This document shows positions 50,623-58,676 of a stretch of 64,000 bases of DNA, piece by piece. Origin of the DNA: Streptomyces albofaciens JCM 4342. GTDB lineage: Bacteria > Actinomycetota > Actinomycetes > Streptomycetales > Streptomycetaceae. The notes under the pieces are model-generated. The model did no database searches. It was not told the origin of the DNA and saw only the letters and a list, made by a program, of their open reading frames with translations. The stretch is taken from positions 4,372,501-4,436,500 of the forward strand of contig NZ_PDCM01000001.1 of assembly GCF_008634025.1 (NCBI RefSeq), in the 5' to 3' direction. Position 1 is the first letter of the stretch; every line of letters starts with the position of its first letter. A program made the position numbers and the translations under genes.

Positions 50623-50752
50623 GTGCCGTGCCTCCAAGGGCCTCGAAGATCATCTGAGATCCGCTGACTACCCGTGACGAACACGGGCAAACACCGGCAC
50701 AGGCGTACGGGCTACGGGCATGCCGGTCGAAGGGACGGCCCGGCGGCGCGGA

Positions 50753-52564
50753 TCAGGGGTACGACACGACCTTCGACGGAACGGTGGCCGTGCCGGAGGT
50801 GGGGGCGCCGTGGTCGTTGACGACATGGGCGTACTGGCCCTTGCCGCCGAGGGAGACCACGAGGAGATCGTGGAACGTCACCCCGGGCCTGCGCGGCGCG
50901 GCGAAACCGTGGTCCTGGACGATCGTCGGGGCGTCCTTGTAGTAGCAGTAGCTGCCCAGGCCCCAGCCTTCGTGCGCGGTGACGGAACCGGCGACCTTGT
51001 AGGCGGCGAAGCCGCGGACGGACCCGTCCTGGACGGCTGCCTGATCGGGCGCGTCGTACGCCTTTTCGTTCTGGAAGAAGACCGTACGGCCGCGCTCGCC
51101 GTTCCACTGCACGTCGTATTTGTTGAAGTGTTCCACGAACAGCCCGGTGGCCAGTACGTCGTCGCCGTTGACGACCATCCCGTAGTCGGCCCGGTTGGTC
51201 TCCCAGCCGACCCCGTCGCCATGGTCGGCCCGCCAGAGCCAGGTGTGGTCGATGATCGTGTGGTTGCTGTTGACCACCAGGCTGGTGGTGGCCTTCCCGG
51301 CGCCCGCGCCGCCGATGCGGACGAACACGTCCTGCACCGTGATCGGGTCGGCGGCGTGCCCGGCGGACGCGCCCGCCGGGCCGATCTCCACCAGCACCTC
51401 GGAGTTCCGCGGTCCGGCGTCGACGAGCAGACCGGCGAGCCGTACGCCGTCCACGTCGGCGACCCGCAGCGCGCTCACCCCGCCCTCCGGGACGAGCGTG
51501 GGATAGCCGAGGCCGAGGACCACGGTGCCGGCCCGGGTGATCTCGATCGGCCGGTCGAGGGGGTAGACGCCGGGTGTGAACAGCAGGTGCAGTCCCTGCT
51601 CGACCGCGGCGTTGACGGTCGCCGCGGTCGCCCCCTCCTTGACCACGTAGAACCGGCTCAGCGGGAGCGACCTGCCCTGCGGCGTGCCGCGGCCCCAGCT
51701 CGTGCCGCGGGCGCCGGTGCGCAGCGCGGGCAGGAACACCTTGTACTCACCGCCGTCCAGGTACAGGAACGGCTTCTCGCGGGAGACCGGTGTGGTCGCC
51801 AGCGTCGTGTACGGCGGGTCGGGGAAGGACTGGGCGGGGGCGCCCTCGACACCGGAGAAGACCATGTTCCACACGCCGTTGAGCCAGCCGCCGACGGAGC
51901 TGTCACGGGTGTACCACTGCTGCTGGGAGTACGGCTGCACGGTGCCGTCGATCCGGCTGTCGGCGATGTACCCGCCGCTGGCCCAGCCGTAGCCGTCCGG
52001 GGCGAGGTTGAGGTTCCCCTTGACGTGCATGCGCCGGAACGGCGACGCCTGGGAGACGGCGAACCGGTTGGTCCCGCTGACCGGGTTCAGTGCGAGGTTC
52101 TCCGCCGAGCGCCAGAAGTTCTGGGTCGCGTTGCCGCCGAACCAGCCGGCGTCGACCGTCACATCACCGTTGACGAGGGTGTCGTCGGGCGACAGGCCCA
52201 GGCCCATGACCGAGGTGTAGAAACCGAGTTGGGCGTTGATTCCGTGGTACGTGCCCGGCTTGAAGAGCAGGGCGTAGCGGCCCTTGCCGAACTGGTCCGA
52301 CTCCTGCCGCTCGAATATCTCGTCCAGCCTGGCCTGGATGCCGGGCGTGGCGGGGTCGAAGACGATCACGTTCGGGCCGAGGTCGCCGCCGCCGGGCAGC
52401 GGGGCACGGGCCGTCCGCCGTGGGGCGGCGGGTGACTGCGCCGCGGCCGCCGCGGCGGACGCCGTGCCGGCTCCGGCGAGCAGGCCGGCGGCGGGGAGAG
52501 CGGCGGCGGGCAGGGCGGCGGCCGCCGTGGCGAGGACTCTGCGGCGCGAGGGGGGTGAGGACAT
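50753..52564 (-). CDS. Secreted right-handed beta-helix protein (GH55/pectate-lyase-like)
   Basis: A 603-residue exported protein. The N-terminus SSPPSRRRVLATAAAALPAA has an RR motif and a long Ala-rich core, so Tat or Sec export with cleavage near TASA. The body has two beta-helix halves: NVIVFDPATPGIQARLDEIF with ALLFKPGTYHGINAQLGFYT, and YVVKEGATAATVNAAVEQGL with LLFTPGVYPLDRPIEITRAG. NSNHTIIDHTWLWRADHGD and FQNEKAYDAPDQAAV follow. Similar Streptomyces proteins carry misleading labels such as adenylyl cyclase. A role on polysaccharide is likely. ATG at 52564 with AGGAGA. A LacI-type palindrome lies 109 bases upstream. Confidence 0.75.
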   Translation of the reverse strand: MSSPPSRRRVLATAAAALPAAALPAAGLLAGAGTASAAAAAAQSPAAPRRTARAPLPGGGDLGPNVIVFDPATPGIQARLDEIFERQESDQFGKGRYALLFKPGTYHGINAQLGFYTSVMGLGLSPDDTLVNGDVTVDAGWFGGNATQNFWRSAENLALNPVSGTNRFAVSQASPFRRMHVKGNLNLAPDGYGWASGGYIADSRIDGTVQPYSQQQWYTRDSSVGGWLNGVWNMVFSGVEGAPAQSFPDPPYTTLATTPVSREKPFLYLDGGEYKVFLPALRTGARGTSWGRGTPQGRSLPLSRFYVVKEGATAATVNAAVEQGLHLLFTPGVYPLDRPIEITRAGTVVLGLGYPTLVPEGGVSALRVADVDGVRLAGLLVDAGPRNSEVLVEIGPAGASAGHAADPITVQDVFVRIGGAGAGKATTSLVVNSNHTIIDHTWLWRADHGDGVGWETNRADYGMVVNGDDVLATGLFVEHFNKYDVQWNGERGRTVFFQNEKAYDAPDQAAVQDGSVRGFAAYKVAGSVTAHEGWGLGSYCYYKDAPTIVQDHGFAAPRRPGVTFHDLLVVSLGGKGQYAHVVNDHGAPTSGTATVPSKVVSYP

Positions 52565-52672
52565 GACAAGTCTCCTGGGTCATCGGCTCGTTCGAACGTC
52601 GGCTCGTTGAGCGGGATGCGCCTTGGGGGGAGGAGATGCGGGTGACTTCGAGGAACGAAGGCTCACACGGGT

Positions 52673-52684
52673 GAGAGCGCTCTC
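52673..52684. promoter_or_regulatory. LacI-type palindrome GAGAGCGCTCTC
   Basis: A perfect 12-bp palindrome with the central GCGC of Streptomyces LacI-family operators (CebR-type sites read GGGAGCGCTCCC). It lies 109 bases upstream of the secreted beta-helix gene, where it could block transcription until a sugar binds the repressor. Confidence 0.65.
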
Positions 52685-52859
52685 TTGCGTGAGGATGGTG
52701 GCGCCATCGGGAGCGGGGCGTCAAGGGAATGTACGCGATCGGGGTGGAAGTGCCCCTGGGGCGCCGATGAGGGTTCAGGAGGTGACGGCAGGCGGCTGAC
52801 GAGTGGTCATGCCCCCTACGCCGTACGCCCTACGCCTTACACCGTGCGCCCTACGCCGC

Positions 52860-52893
52860 GCGCCCCGGACGGAACCGAGTCCGTCCGGGGCGC
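52860..52893 (-). terminator. Hairpin after the aminotransferase gene
   Basis: A perfect 13-bp stem (GCGCCCCGGACGG / CCGTCCGGGGCGC) with an 8-base loop, 25 bases beyond the aminotransferase stop. It ends the four-gene amino-acid cluster. Confidence 0.75.
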
Positions 52894-52917
52894 ACGGGGG
52901 TGTCCGGCGTCGGGGCC

Positions 52918-54018
52918 TCAGCCCTTCGACGCCACCGCCGCCAGCCGCTCCACGCCGGCCGCGAACTCGTCCGGCTCGAAGGACTGGAACGGCAGCCGCA
53001 GGAAGACCTTGCCCTCCGGCGGTGCCGCGTCGGCCGGGTAGAAGCCCGAGCCCCGGGTCAGCTTCAGGCCGTCGGCCGCGGCGGCCTTGAGGAACGTGCT
53101 CTCGTCCGTGGCGACGGGCAGATGCACGCTCACGTAGTAGCCGCCGTGCGGTACGGCGAGGAGCGCGTCCTCGCCCAGCACCTCGCGTACGGCCTCGACC
53201 GCGCCGTCGTGCCGGGGGCCGAGCAGCTCACGGACCCGCGCCACGTTCTCCTGGGCCAGGCCCGCGCGGAGCGCCTGCGCGGCGACCGCCTGGAGCAGCG
53301 GGGCGGGCGAGAGGTAGGTGCCCTCCGCGAGCGCGGCCAGGGCGCCGAGCGTCCGTGCCGCGCCGATGACGTACCCGACGCGCAGCCCAGGGCTGAGGAT
53401 CTTGCTCAGCGAGCCCATGGTGAGCACCCGCCCGGCGGGCGCCAGCTCGAAGAAGCCGGTGGGCGCGGTGCCGCCGTACCGCAGCTCCCGGTAGGGGATG
53501 TCCTCCAGAATGAGGAAGTCATGGGTCTCGGCGAGCTGTACCAGGCGGCGGCGCTTGTCCTCGCTCATGGTGACGCCGCTCGGGTTCTGGAAGTCCGGGA
53601 TGACGTAGACGAACGCCGGCACCCGGGCTGCCAGCCGCGCTTCGAGCGCGTCCAGGTCCAGGCCGTCGTGCTGGAGCGTGACGCCGGAGACCCGCCCGCC
53701 GTGCCGCTCGAAGATCTGCACCGCGCGGTCGTAGGTCGGCGCCTCCACGTAGACGTCCTTGCGGTCGCCCGCCAAGAGGTGCGCGGCGAGCAGGTCCAGC
53801 GCCTGGAGAGAGCCGTTCGTGACGAATATCTGGTCGGCGCCGACCGAGTGGAACGCCGCGAGCTGCTCCCGCAGTGCCGCGTCACCGGTGTGGTTGCCGA
53901 TCGGCGCGTACTGGAACACCCGGTCCTCGTGCTCCCGCAGGACGGTCGCGGTGTGCTCGGCGATCTGCCGCGCGGGGATCGCCTCCTGCGGGGGGATGCC
54001 ACGCGAGAAGTGGAACAT
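52918..54018 (-). CDS. PLP-dependent aminotransferase (class I/II)
   Basis: A 366-residue fold-type I aminotransferase. QIFVTNGSLQALDLLAAHLL is the cofactor pocket; VIPDFQNPSGVTMSEDKRRR and LILEDIPYRELRYGG hold the PLP Asp/Tyr. The Lys that binds PLP is in MGSLSKILSPGLRVGYVIG, and VFLRLPFQSF holds the carboxylate Arg. It resembles the 2-aminoadipate/HpgT-like group that aminates aryl or branched 2-keto acids. I use ATG at 54018 with GGAG 8 bases before; ATG at 54048 is weaker. It is the last gene of the cluster; the oxidase upstream could supply its keto acid. Confidence 0.82.
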   Translation of the reverse strand: MFHFSRGIPPQEAIPARQIAEHTATVLREHEDRVFQYAPIGNHTGDAALREQLAAFHSVGADQIFVTNGSLQALDLLAAHLLAGDRKDVYVEAPTYDRAVQIFERHGGRVSGVTLQHDGLDLDALEARLAARVPAFVYVIPDFQNPSGVTMSEDKRRRLVQLAETHDFLILEDIPYRELRYGGTAPTGFFELAPAGRVLTMGSLSKILSPGLRVGYVIGAARTLGALAALAEGTYLSPAPLLQAVAAQALRAGLAQENVARVRELLGPRHDGAVEAVREVLGEDALLAVPHGGYYVSVHLPVATDESTFLKAAAADGLKLTRGSGFYPADAAPPEGKVFLRLPFQSFEPDEFAAGVERLAAVASKG

Positions 54019-54177
54019 GGTGGGTCTCCGTTCTCGGAACGTCTTCATGTTGGTATGGGGTGGGAAAGGGGCGAGTTGCCCACGGGGTACGTGAGGCGAG
54101 GTACGGGCGCGGGCACGAGCGCGGACAGGGGAACGAGTACGGGCGCATGTCCGCGTGCGGCCCGCGGTGCGGACTTC

Positions 54178-55269
54178 TCAGGCCGCCCCGGCGCCGGCCC
54201 CGGCCACGAAGTCCGGCCCCAGCTCGCCGACGTCCGCGGCGCCCAACTGGCGGAGCGTGTCCTCGATCTCCCGGCGCAGCAGCCGCAGCACCGCCTCGAC
54301 CCCCTCGCGCCCGGCGAGCCCCAGGCCCCACAGGTACGGCCGGCCGAGGCAGACCGCGTCGGCGCCGAGGGCGAGGGCCTTGACGACGTGGACGCCGGAG
54401 CGGATGCCGCCGTCGACCAGCACGGCGCACCGGCCGGCGACCGCGGCCGCCACCTCGCCCAGGGCGATCACGCTGGGCACCGCCCCGTCGAGCTGCCGCC
54501 CGCCGTGGTTGGAGACGATGACGCCGTCCGCGCCGCTGTCCAGGCAGCGGCGCGCGTCCTCGGCCCGCAGCACGCCCTTCACGAGCAGCGGGAGCCGGGT
54601 GCGTTCGCGGATCCACAGCAGGTCGGCCCAGCTGAGCGCCAGCCGGTCGATGCGGGCCCCGGCCGGCACCTCGCCCTCCAGGATGCCGAGCGCACGCAGC
54701 GTCCCGAAGTCCACATGGCCCGGGGTGGCGAACCCGGCGCGCTGGGCGTGCACCCGCAGTGCGGCGTGGCTGGCGTCGACCGTGACCACGATGGCCGACG
54801 CACCGGCGGCCTCGGCCATGTCGAGCGTCGCGGCGATGTCGTCCCGCGACCGGTAGGCGTACAGCTGGAACCAGCAGGCCCCGCCGGACGACTTGGCGAT
54901 CTCCGGGAAGGGGACGTGGCTGTCGGTGCTGACGACGGGCACGATCCCGGCCGCCTCGGCGGCGAGGGACGTGGCGATCTCCGCGTCCTCGTGCAGCAGC
55001 CGCTGCGGGCTCGTCGGAGCGAGCAGGACGGGCATCGCCATGCGGTGCCCGAGGACGGTCACTTCGGTGCGGGGCTCGGTCGTCGTGCTGGCGAGGACCC
55101 GCGGGCGGAGCCAGATGTCGTCGAACGCCGCGATGTTGGCGCGCACGGTGCGGTCGGTGCCGGCCCCGCCGGCCACGTACGCCCGGCAGCCCCGGTCGAG
55201 CACCTGATCACTGGCGGCCTCGAAATCCGGCAGGGTGAGCAGTTCATCGAGATTCCGTACGGTGTCCAA
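54178..55269 (-). CDS. FMN-dependent alpha-hydroxy-acid oxidase
   Basis: A 363-residue glycolate-oxidase-fold enzyme. MPVLLAPTSPQRLLHEDAEI and CWFQLYAYRSRDDIAATLDM bind FMN. RLPLLVKGVLRAEDARRC gives the Lys, and ADGVIVSNHGGRQLDGAVPS carries the catalytic His-Gly-Gly-Arg, followed by AVLVDGGIRSGVHVVKALAL. It oxidises a 2-hydroxy acid to a 2-keto acid, like mandelate or 4-hydroxymandelate oxidase. I use TTG at 55269 with GGAGG at 6 bases; a GTG at 55293 has no ribosome site. Paired with the aminotransferase it would turn a hydroxy acid into an amino acid. Confidence 0.85.
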   Translation of the reverse strand: MDTVRNLDELLTLPDFEAASDQVLDRGCRAYVAGGAGTDRTVRANIAAFDDIWLRPRVLASTTTEPRTEVTVLGHRMAMPVLLAPTSPQRLLHEDAEIATSLAAEAAGIVPVVSTDSHVPFPEIAKSSGGACWFQLYAYRSRDDIAATLDMAEAAGASAIVVTVDASHAALRVHAQRAGFATPGHVDFGTLRALGILEGEVPAGARIDRLALSWADLLWIRERTRLPLLVKGVLRAEDARRCLDSGADGVIVSNHGGRQLDGAVPSVIALGEVAAAVAGRCAVLVDGGIRSGVHVVKALALGADAVCLGRPYLWGLGLAGREGVEAVLRLLRREIEDTLRQLGAADVGELGPDFVAGAGAGAA

Positions 55270-55344
55270 GGCTGGCCTCCGGTCTCTCGTCACATGTGTG
55301 GCGGATGAGTTCTCTCGTCGTTCCCGTCAAGTGCTGGACGTGCT

Positions 55345-55446
55345 GAATTGCCGGCGGTACGGAATTCCTGGCGGTGCGGGATTGCCGGTGGTACGGAAAC
55401 GCGGGCGGTGCGGAATTGCCGGTGGTACGGAATTACGGGTGGCGCG
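55345..55446. repeat. Six 17-bp tandem repeats inside the cluster
   Basis: Six contiguous units like GAATTGCCGGTGGTACG, alternating slightly between GTAC and GTGC forms. It lies in the 219-base gap between the permease and oxidase genes, so it would be transcribed if they share an mRNA. A 17-bp period cannot be coding. Confidence 0.85.
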
Positions 55447-55488
55447 GGGCCCGTACGCGTGGCACGGGGCCCCTTGCACGTGGCGCTG

Positions 55489-56256
55489 TCACGCGAACTG
55501 ATCGAACGCCATCTTCGTCACCATGCCGATCACCACGAGCACCAGCACGGTGCGGACGAATCCGGACCCCTTTTTCAGGGCCATGCGTGAACCGATCATC
55601 GCGCCGGTCACATTGCCCACGGCCATGCCGAGCCCCAGCGCCCAGAGCACATGGCCCTGGAGCGCGAAGACGAGCAGGGCGCCGAGGTTGGACGAGGCGT
55701 TGATGACTTTCGACATCGCCGCGCTCTCCAGGAACTGCGTCGCCAGGAGCGTGGTGAAGGAAATGATGAGGAAGGTGCCCACGCCGGGCCCGAACAGCCC
55801 GTCGTAGAAGCCGACCACACAGCCGCCGAGGAGTACGGCGACCACGCGCCGCCGCCGGGTCACCTCGCGCGCCAGTGGCTGGGTGCCGAAGTTCGGCCGC
55901 AGCGCCACGAACAGGGCCACCGAGATCAGCAGGACCATGATGACCGGCCGGAAGTACGCGGTGGGGACGGTCGCCGCGGACAGGGCGCCGAGCGCCCCGG
56001 CCGGTACCGCGCAGGCGGCGGCCGGCACGAGGATCTTGCGGTCCAGCACCGTCCGCCGCGCGTACATGGCGGCGGCGGTCGCCGTCCCCGTGATCGCGGC
56101 GATCTTGTTGGTGCCCAGCGCGGTCGCCGGCGGCAGGTGGGGGAAGCTGAGCAGCAGAACGGGGATGAGCAGCACCCCGCCCCCACCGACCACGGCGTCC
56201 ACCCATCCGGCGGCCACGGCGGCGGTGAGCAGCCCTATGACGTCGAAGAAATCCAC
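55489..56256 (-). CDS. TSUP (TauE/SafE) family permease
   Basis: A 255-residue membrane protein with about eight segments and the TSUP internal duplication: VIGLLTAAVAAGWVDAVVGG with GGVLLIPVLL in the first half, and VVAVLLGGCVVGFYDGLFGP with GVGTFLIISF in the second. The paired motifs WVDAVVGGGG and FYDGLFGPGVG are diagnostic. The family moves sulfite, sulfonates and other small organic acids. GTG at 56256 with GAGGA upstream; TTG at 56277 lacks a ribosome site. Here it may move the cluster's substrate or product. Confidence 0.85.
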   Translation of the reverse strand: MDFFDVIGLLTAAVAAGWVDAVVGGGGVLLIPVLLLSFPHLPPATALGTNKIAAITGTATAAAMYARRTVLDRKILVPAAACAVPAGALGALSAATVPTAYFRPVIMVLLISVALFVALRPNFGTQPLAREVTRRRRVVAVLLGGCVVGFYDGLFGPGVGTFLIISFTTLLATQFLESAAMSKVINASSNLGALLVFALQGHVLWALGLGMAVGNVTGAMIGSRMALKKGSGFVRTVLVLVVIGMVTKMAFDQFA

Positions 56257-56393
56257 GGTGTTCCGGTCCTCAGTCAAAGAAGGCGCGCAGACCGGGCGGC
56301 TGCGCGGGCAGGGATGCGGAGCGGTGGGCCGCGCAGTGGGGGCGGCCGCGCTCGGCGGGGTGCCGCGATCACGCGGGGAGGGGCGGGCGCGCC

Positions 56394-57383
56394 TCAGAGG
56401 ACGCCCTGGATGTCCTCCATCGTCGGGATGACGCGCTGACGGGTCATCATGTGCTGCGTCCAGCCGAGGATGGAGCGTACGGAGTAGAACCGGCGCAGCC
56501 AGCGGTCCCGGCCGTCGTAGCGCGGGACGAACGCGCTGCGGCCGTGCGCCGCGACGTGGTTGTCGACCACGACGAGGTCACCGGGCTCCAGTACGACGTT
56601 GTGGCAGACCGCCTCCAGCGCCTCGGCCAGCGCCTTGAGGGCCACGGCCGCCCCGGCGTCGGCGGCGTGCGTCGTGTGCGAGTTGAAGCGCATGAACGGC
56701 CGGTGCTCCGGCCCGAAGATCGCGGGGTGCGGGCCGGAACGGGGCACCGGGCCGGTCCGGCCCCGGGTGAAGGAGGTCGGGTAGGAGCTGTAGAACTGCG
56801 GGGTGCGCAGGACCGCCACCTGCTCGGCCGTCAGATGCCGGACCGCCTCGCGCACCGAGGCGACGCGGGTGGCCGCCACGCCCTCGTGGTCCTGGCGCAG
56901 GCACAGCAGGCCCAGGTAGTCGGGCCGCAGCGGGTGGTGGACGTTCTCCGTGTGGAAGTCGAAGGCCACCGACCCGCTGTTCTCGATCCGCTTCTCCTCG
57001 CCGGGCACCGCGTGCACGTCGTGGATCAGGGCCCCGCCCTTCTCGTCCTCGTAGCCGACGAGCGAGCCGAGCAGGTCCGCCACCAGGGTCAGGGTGCCGT
57101 CGGTGGGGTGGCCGCGCAGGGCGCCCGAGTGGTGGACGGTGGGGGTGGCGGGAAGATCCCCCAGGGTCACGCCGCGCAGCAGGAAGAAGCCGGAGTCGCC
57201 GCTGCCCTCGGCGAATTCCAGCAACGCGGTGCGGACGGATTTCGGCAGGTCGAGAAGGAGGCCGGAAAGCGCCAGCGGAGACGCCTCGGAAGCGCCGGCC
57301 GCGAGCCGGGAGAGCTGCCAGAGCTTCTGTGTTTCGGCCTCGGACAGGCTGAGGGTCTGCTGTGCGGCGAGTGCGGGGGTCAC
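56394..57383 (-). CDS. Fe(II)/2-oxoglutarate amino-acid hydroxylase (VioC/AsnO-like)
   Basis: A 329-residue TauD-fold dioxygenase of the clavaminate-synthase-like group. The iron ligands are His144 and Glu146 in FDFHTENVHHPLRPDYLGLL and the distal His in VVVDNHVAAHGRSAFVPRYD; the nearby Arg of GRDRWLRRFYSV should bind 2-oxoglutarate. H-x-E with FHTE-x-x-HHPLRPDYLGL is typical of free amino-acid beta-hydroxylases such as VioC and AsnO. GTG at 57383 with AAGGAG. It is the first gene of the cluster and probably hydroxylates an amino acid. Confidence 0.85.
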   Translation of the reverse strand: MTPALAAQQTLSLSEAETQKLWQLSRLAAGASEASPLALSGLLLDLPKSVRTALLEFAEGSGDSGFFLLRGVTLGDLPATPTVHHSGALRGHPTDGTLTLVADLLGSLVGYEDEKGGALIHDVHAVPGEEKRIENSGSVAFDFHTENVHHPLRPDYLGLLCLRQDHEGVAATRVASVREAVRHLTAEQVAVLRTPQFYSSYPTSFTRGRTGPVPRSGPHPAIFGPEHRPFMRFNSHTTHAADAGAAVALKALAEALEAVCHNVVLEPGDLVVVDNHVAAHGRSAFVPRYDGRDRWLRRFYSVRSILGWTQHMMTRQRVIPTMEDIQGVL

Positions 57384-57468
57384 CGTTGCTCCTTCTTCTT
57401 GAATGCTGCGTTCGAGTCGCGTGTTCAGGCCGTTCAGGGACGGGAAACCGGCCGGCGAACTTCAGAAG

Positions 57469-57510
57469 ACGTGCGCACGTGCAAATGGTGAACGGCTTTT
57501 GACCGCTCAC
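57469..57510. promoter_or_regulatory. Two operator-like inverted repeats upstream of the hydroxylase cluster
   Basis: A perfect palindrome ACGTGCGCACGT (57469-57480) and, 8 bases on, GTGAACGG-N7-CCGCTCAC (57488-57510, one mismatch). They lie 86-127 bases upstream of the hydroxylase start, a natural control position for the cluster. Confidence 0.5.
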
Positions 57511-57965
57511 TATCAGGTGAAAGGAGGTAGTGGTCCGAGATTTGCGCGTAACGGTAAAGAGTTCCTTTATGGAGTGTCAACGAATGGTTTTGGTCAGCGC
57601 GGGGCTCCCGGTGAGCCGGCTTCGGTCAATACCGCTTGTCCTCTTGTGGCACGGATCGGAAGGTACGCCGACTTTGTCCGCCGTAGAGGTTGTGAAGGAC
57701 CTGTGGTGTTCCTGTGACGCCTGCTGGAGCTGGGGCGTGCGCGTCCGGAGGGGCGCGGCGGGGGGCCGTCTCACCCACTGGACAGCACCGGCGCGGCCGG
57801 GTCGTGCCCCTTGTTTCCCGTCACCGCGAACCCATCGCTTTCGGTCACCACGTGGACAACCGGCCAATCAGGATGGCCGGAACTGCGCCATCCGATGTCC
57901 GAGACGCCGACGGCCGCCTCCCGCCGACCGCGCCCCGCACCGGCACCCGCTCCCGCACCCGCCGT

Positions 57966-57983
57966 CTAACGCCCGGGCGTTAG
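57966..57983. promoter_or_regulatory. 18-bp perfect palindrome upstream of the ET79-like gene
   Basis: CTAACGCCCGGGCGTTAG, with a further half-site CGTTAGGCG at about 58011. The size and symmetry suit a TetR-family repressor. It is 124 bases upstream of the ET79-like gene. Confidence 0.6.
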
Positions 57984-58106
57984 GTCAGCGCCACCAAGAC
58001 CGTTAGGCGCGTCCGGCAGCGTTTCCGTCGGCCGCCCCGGACAGGACGGCCGGACACACCCGGATAGCGGATCGCGGAAGCGTCCGCGGCCGAGAGGGAG
58101 ACGGAC

Positions 58107-58613
58107 ATGCACGGGAACGGCGAGGGCAACGGAACCGCTTCGCGGCGTGCGGGCGGGCGGTTCGCACGACGGGTGGCCACGGTGGGCGCCGCCGCGCTGC
58201 TGGCCGGCGTGACGGGCGGGGCCGGTGTCGCGGCGGCTCAGCCGGCGGGCCATCAGGCCGCGTCGGTGGCCAAGCCCCAGCGCAGTACGCACGTGACGCT
58301 GAACAACCAGACGGGTGCCAACTGGACGCGGACCTGGGCCACCTTGCAGCACGGCGAATGGCAGGCCAACTCCTACCCGGCCGAGTCGATCGGCGCGTAC
58401 TCCTCGGCGTCCTGGCAGTCGCAGTCGGACGGCTTCGCGACGGGCACCGAGGGAGAGGCCGTCTACGCGACGGGTTACGGCGAGGTCCGCGTGAAGTGGA
58501 ACAACCCGTACGTCGGCAGCAACTCCTACAGCTGTACCGCCCCCGGCGGCCACTCGTGCGTGTGGTCGGGCGGCTCCGGCAACAACGCCTCGGTGACCTT
58601 CACGGTGCGCTGA
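58107..58613 (+). CDS. Secreted ET79/aegerolysin-like protein
   Basis: A 168-residue preprotein. Signal peptide about residues 18-45 (RFARRVATVGAAALLAGVTG, cleavage near AAA-QP). The mature domain (about 60-168) reads STHVTLNNQTGANWTRTWAT, HGEWQANSYPAESIGAYSSA, WQSQSDGFATGTEGEAVYAT, VRVKWNNPYVGSNSYSC, ending NASVTFTVR. The N-N-x-T-G ... W-x-S-x-S-x-G-F-x-T-G-x-E-G order is that of Bt crystal protein ET79 and bacterial aegerolysins, beta-sandwich proteins that bind membranes and sometimes cooperate with a pore-forming partner. No such partner is nearby. ATG at 58107 with GAGGGAGA. Confidence 0.78.
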   Translation: MHGNGEGNGTASRRAGGRFARRVATVGAAALLAGVTGGAGVAAAQPAGHQAASVAKPQRSTHVTLNNQTGANWTRTWATLQHGEWQANSYPAESIGAYSSASWQSQSDGFATGTEGEAVYATGYGEVRVKWNNPYVGSNSYSCTAPGGHSCVWSGGSGNNASVTFTVR

Positions 58614-58676
58614 GGCAGGCGCGGCGGGGCGGGGGCGTACCCGCGGGTGGGGGCAGCCGGCCGGTCCGGCGGCCCC

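Larger units (their letters stand above)
57384..58106. other. Long divergent intergenic region with operator-like sites
   Basis: About 720 bases between the hydroxylase and the ET79-like gene. The left half is relatively AT-rich. A frame from a GTG at 57530 (start VRDLRVTVKSSFMECQRMVL) follows AAAGGAGG by only 2 bases; I do not accept it as a gene. Notable sites are listed separately. Confidence 0.4.

Noticed and set aside
52900..55308. An 802-codon plus-strand frame
   Set aside because: Antisense to the aminotransferase and hydroxy-acid oxidase, which have complete catalytic motifs.
57530..58006. A 158-codon plus-strand frame starting with GTG after AAAGGAGG
   Set aside because: Only 2 bases separate the Shine-Dalgarno and the start, the second half is low-complexity and it runs over the 18-bp palindrome.
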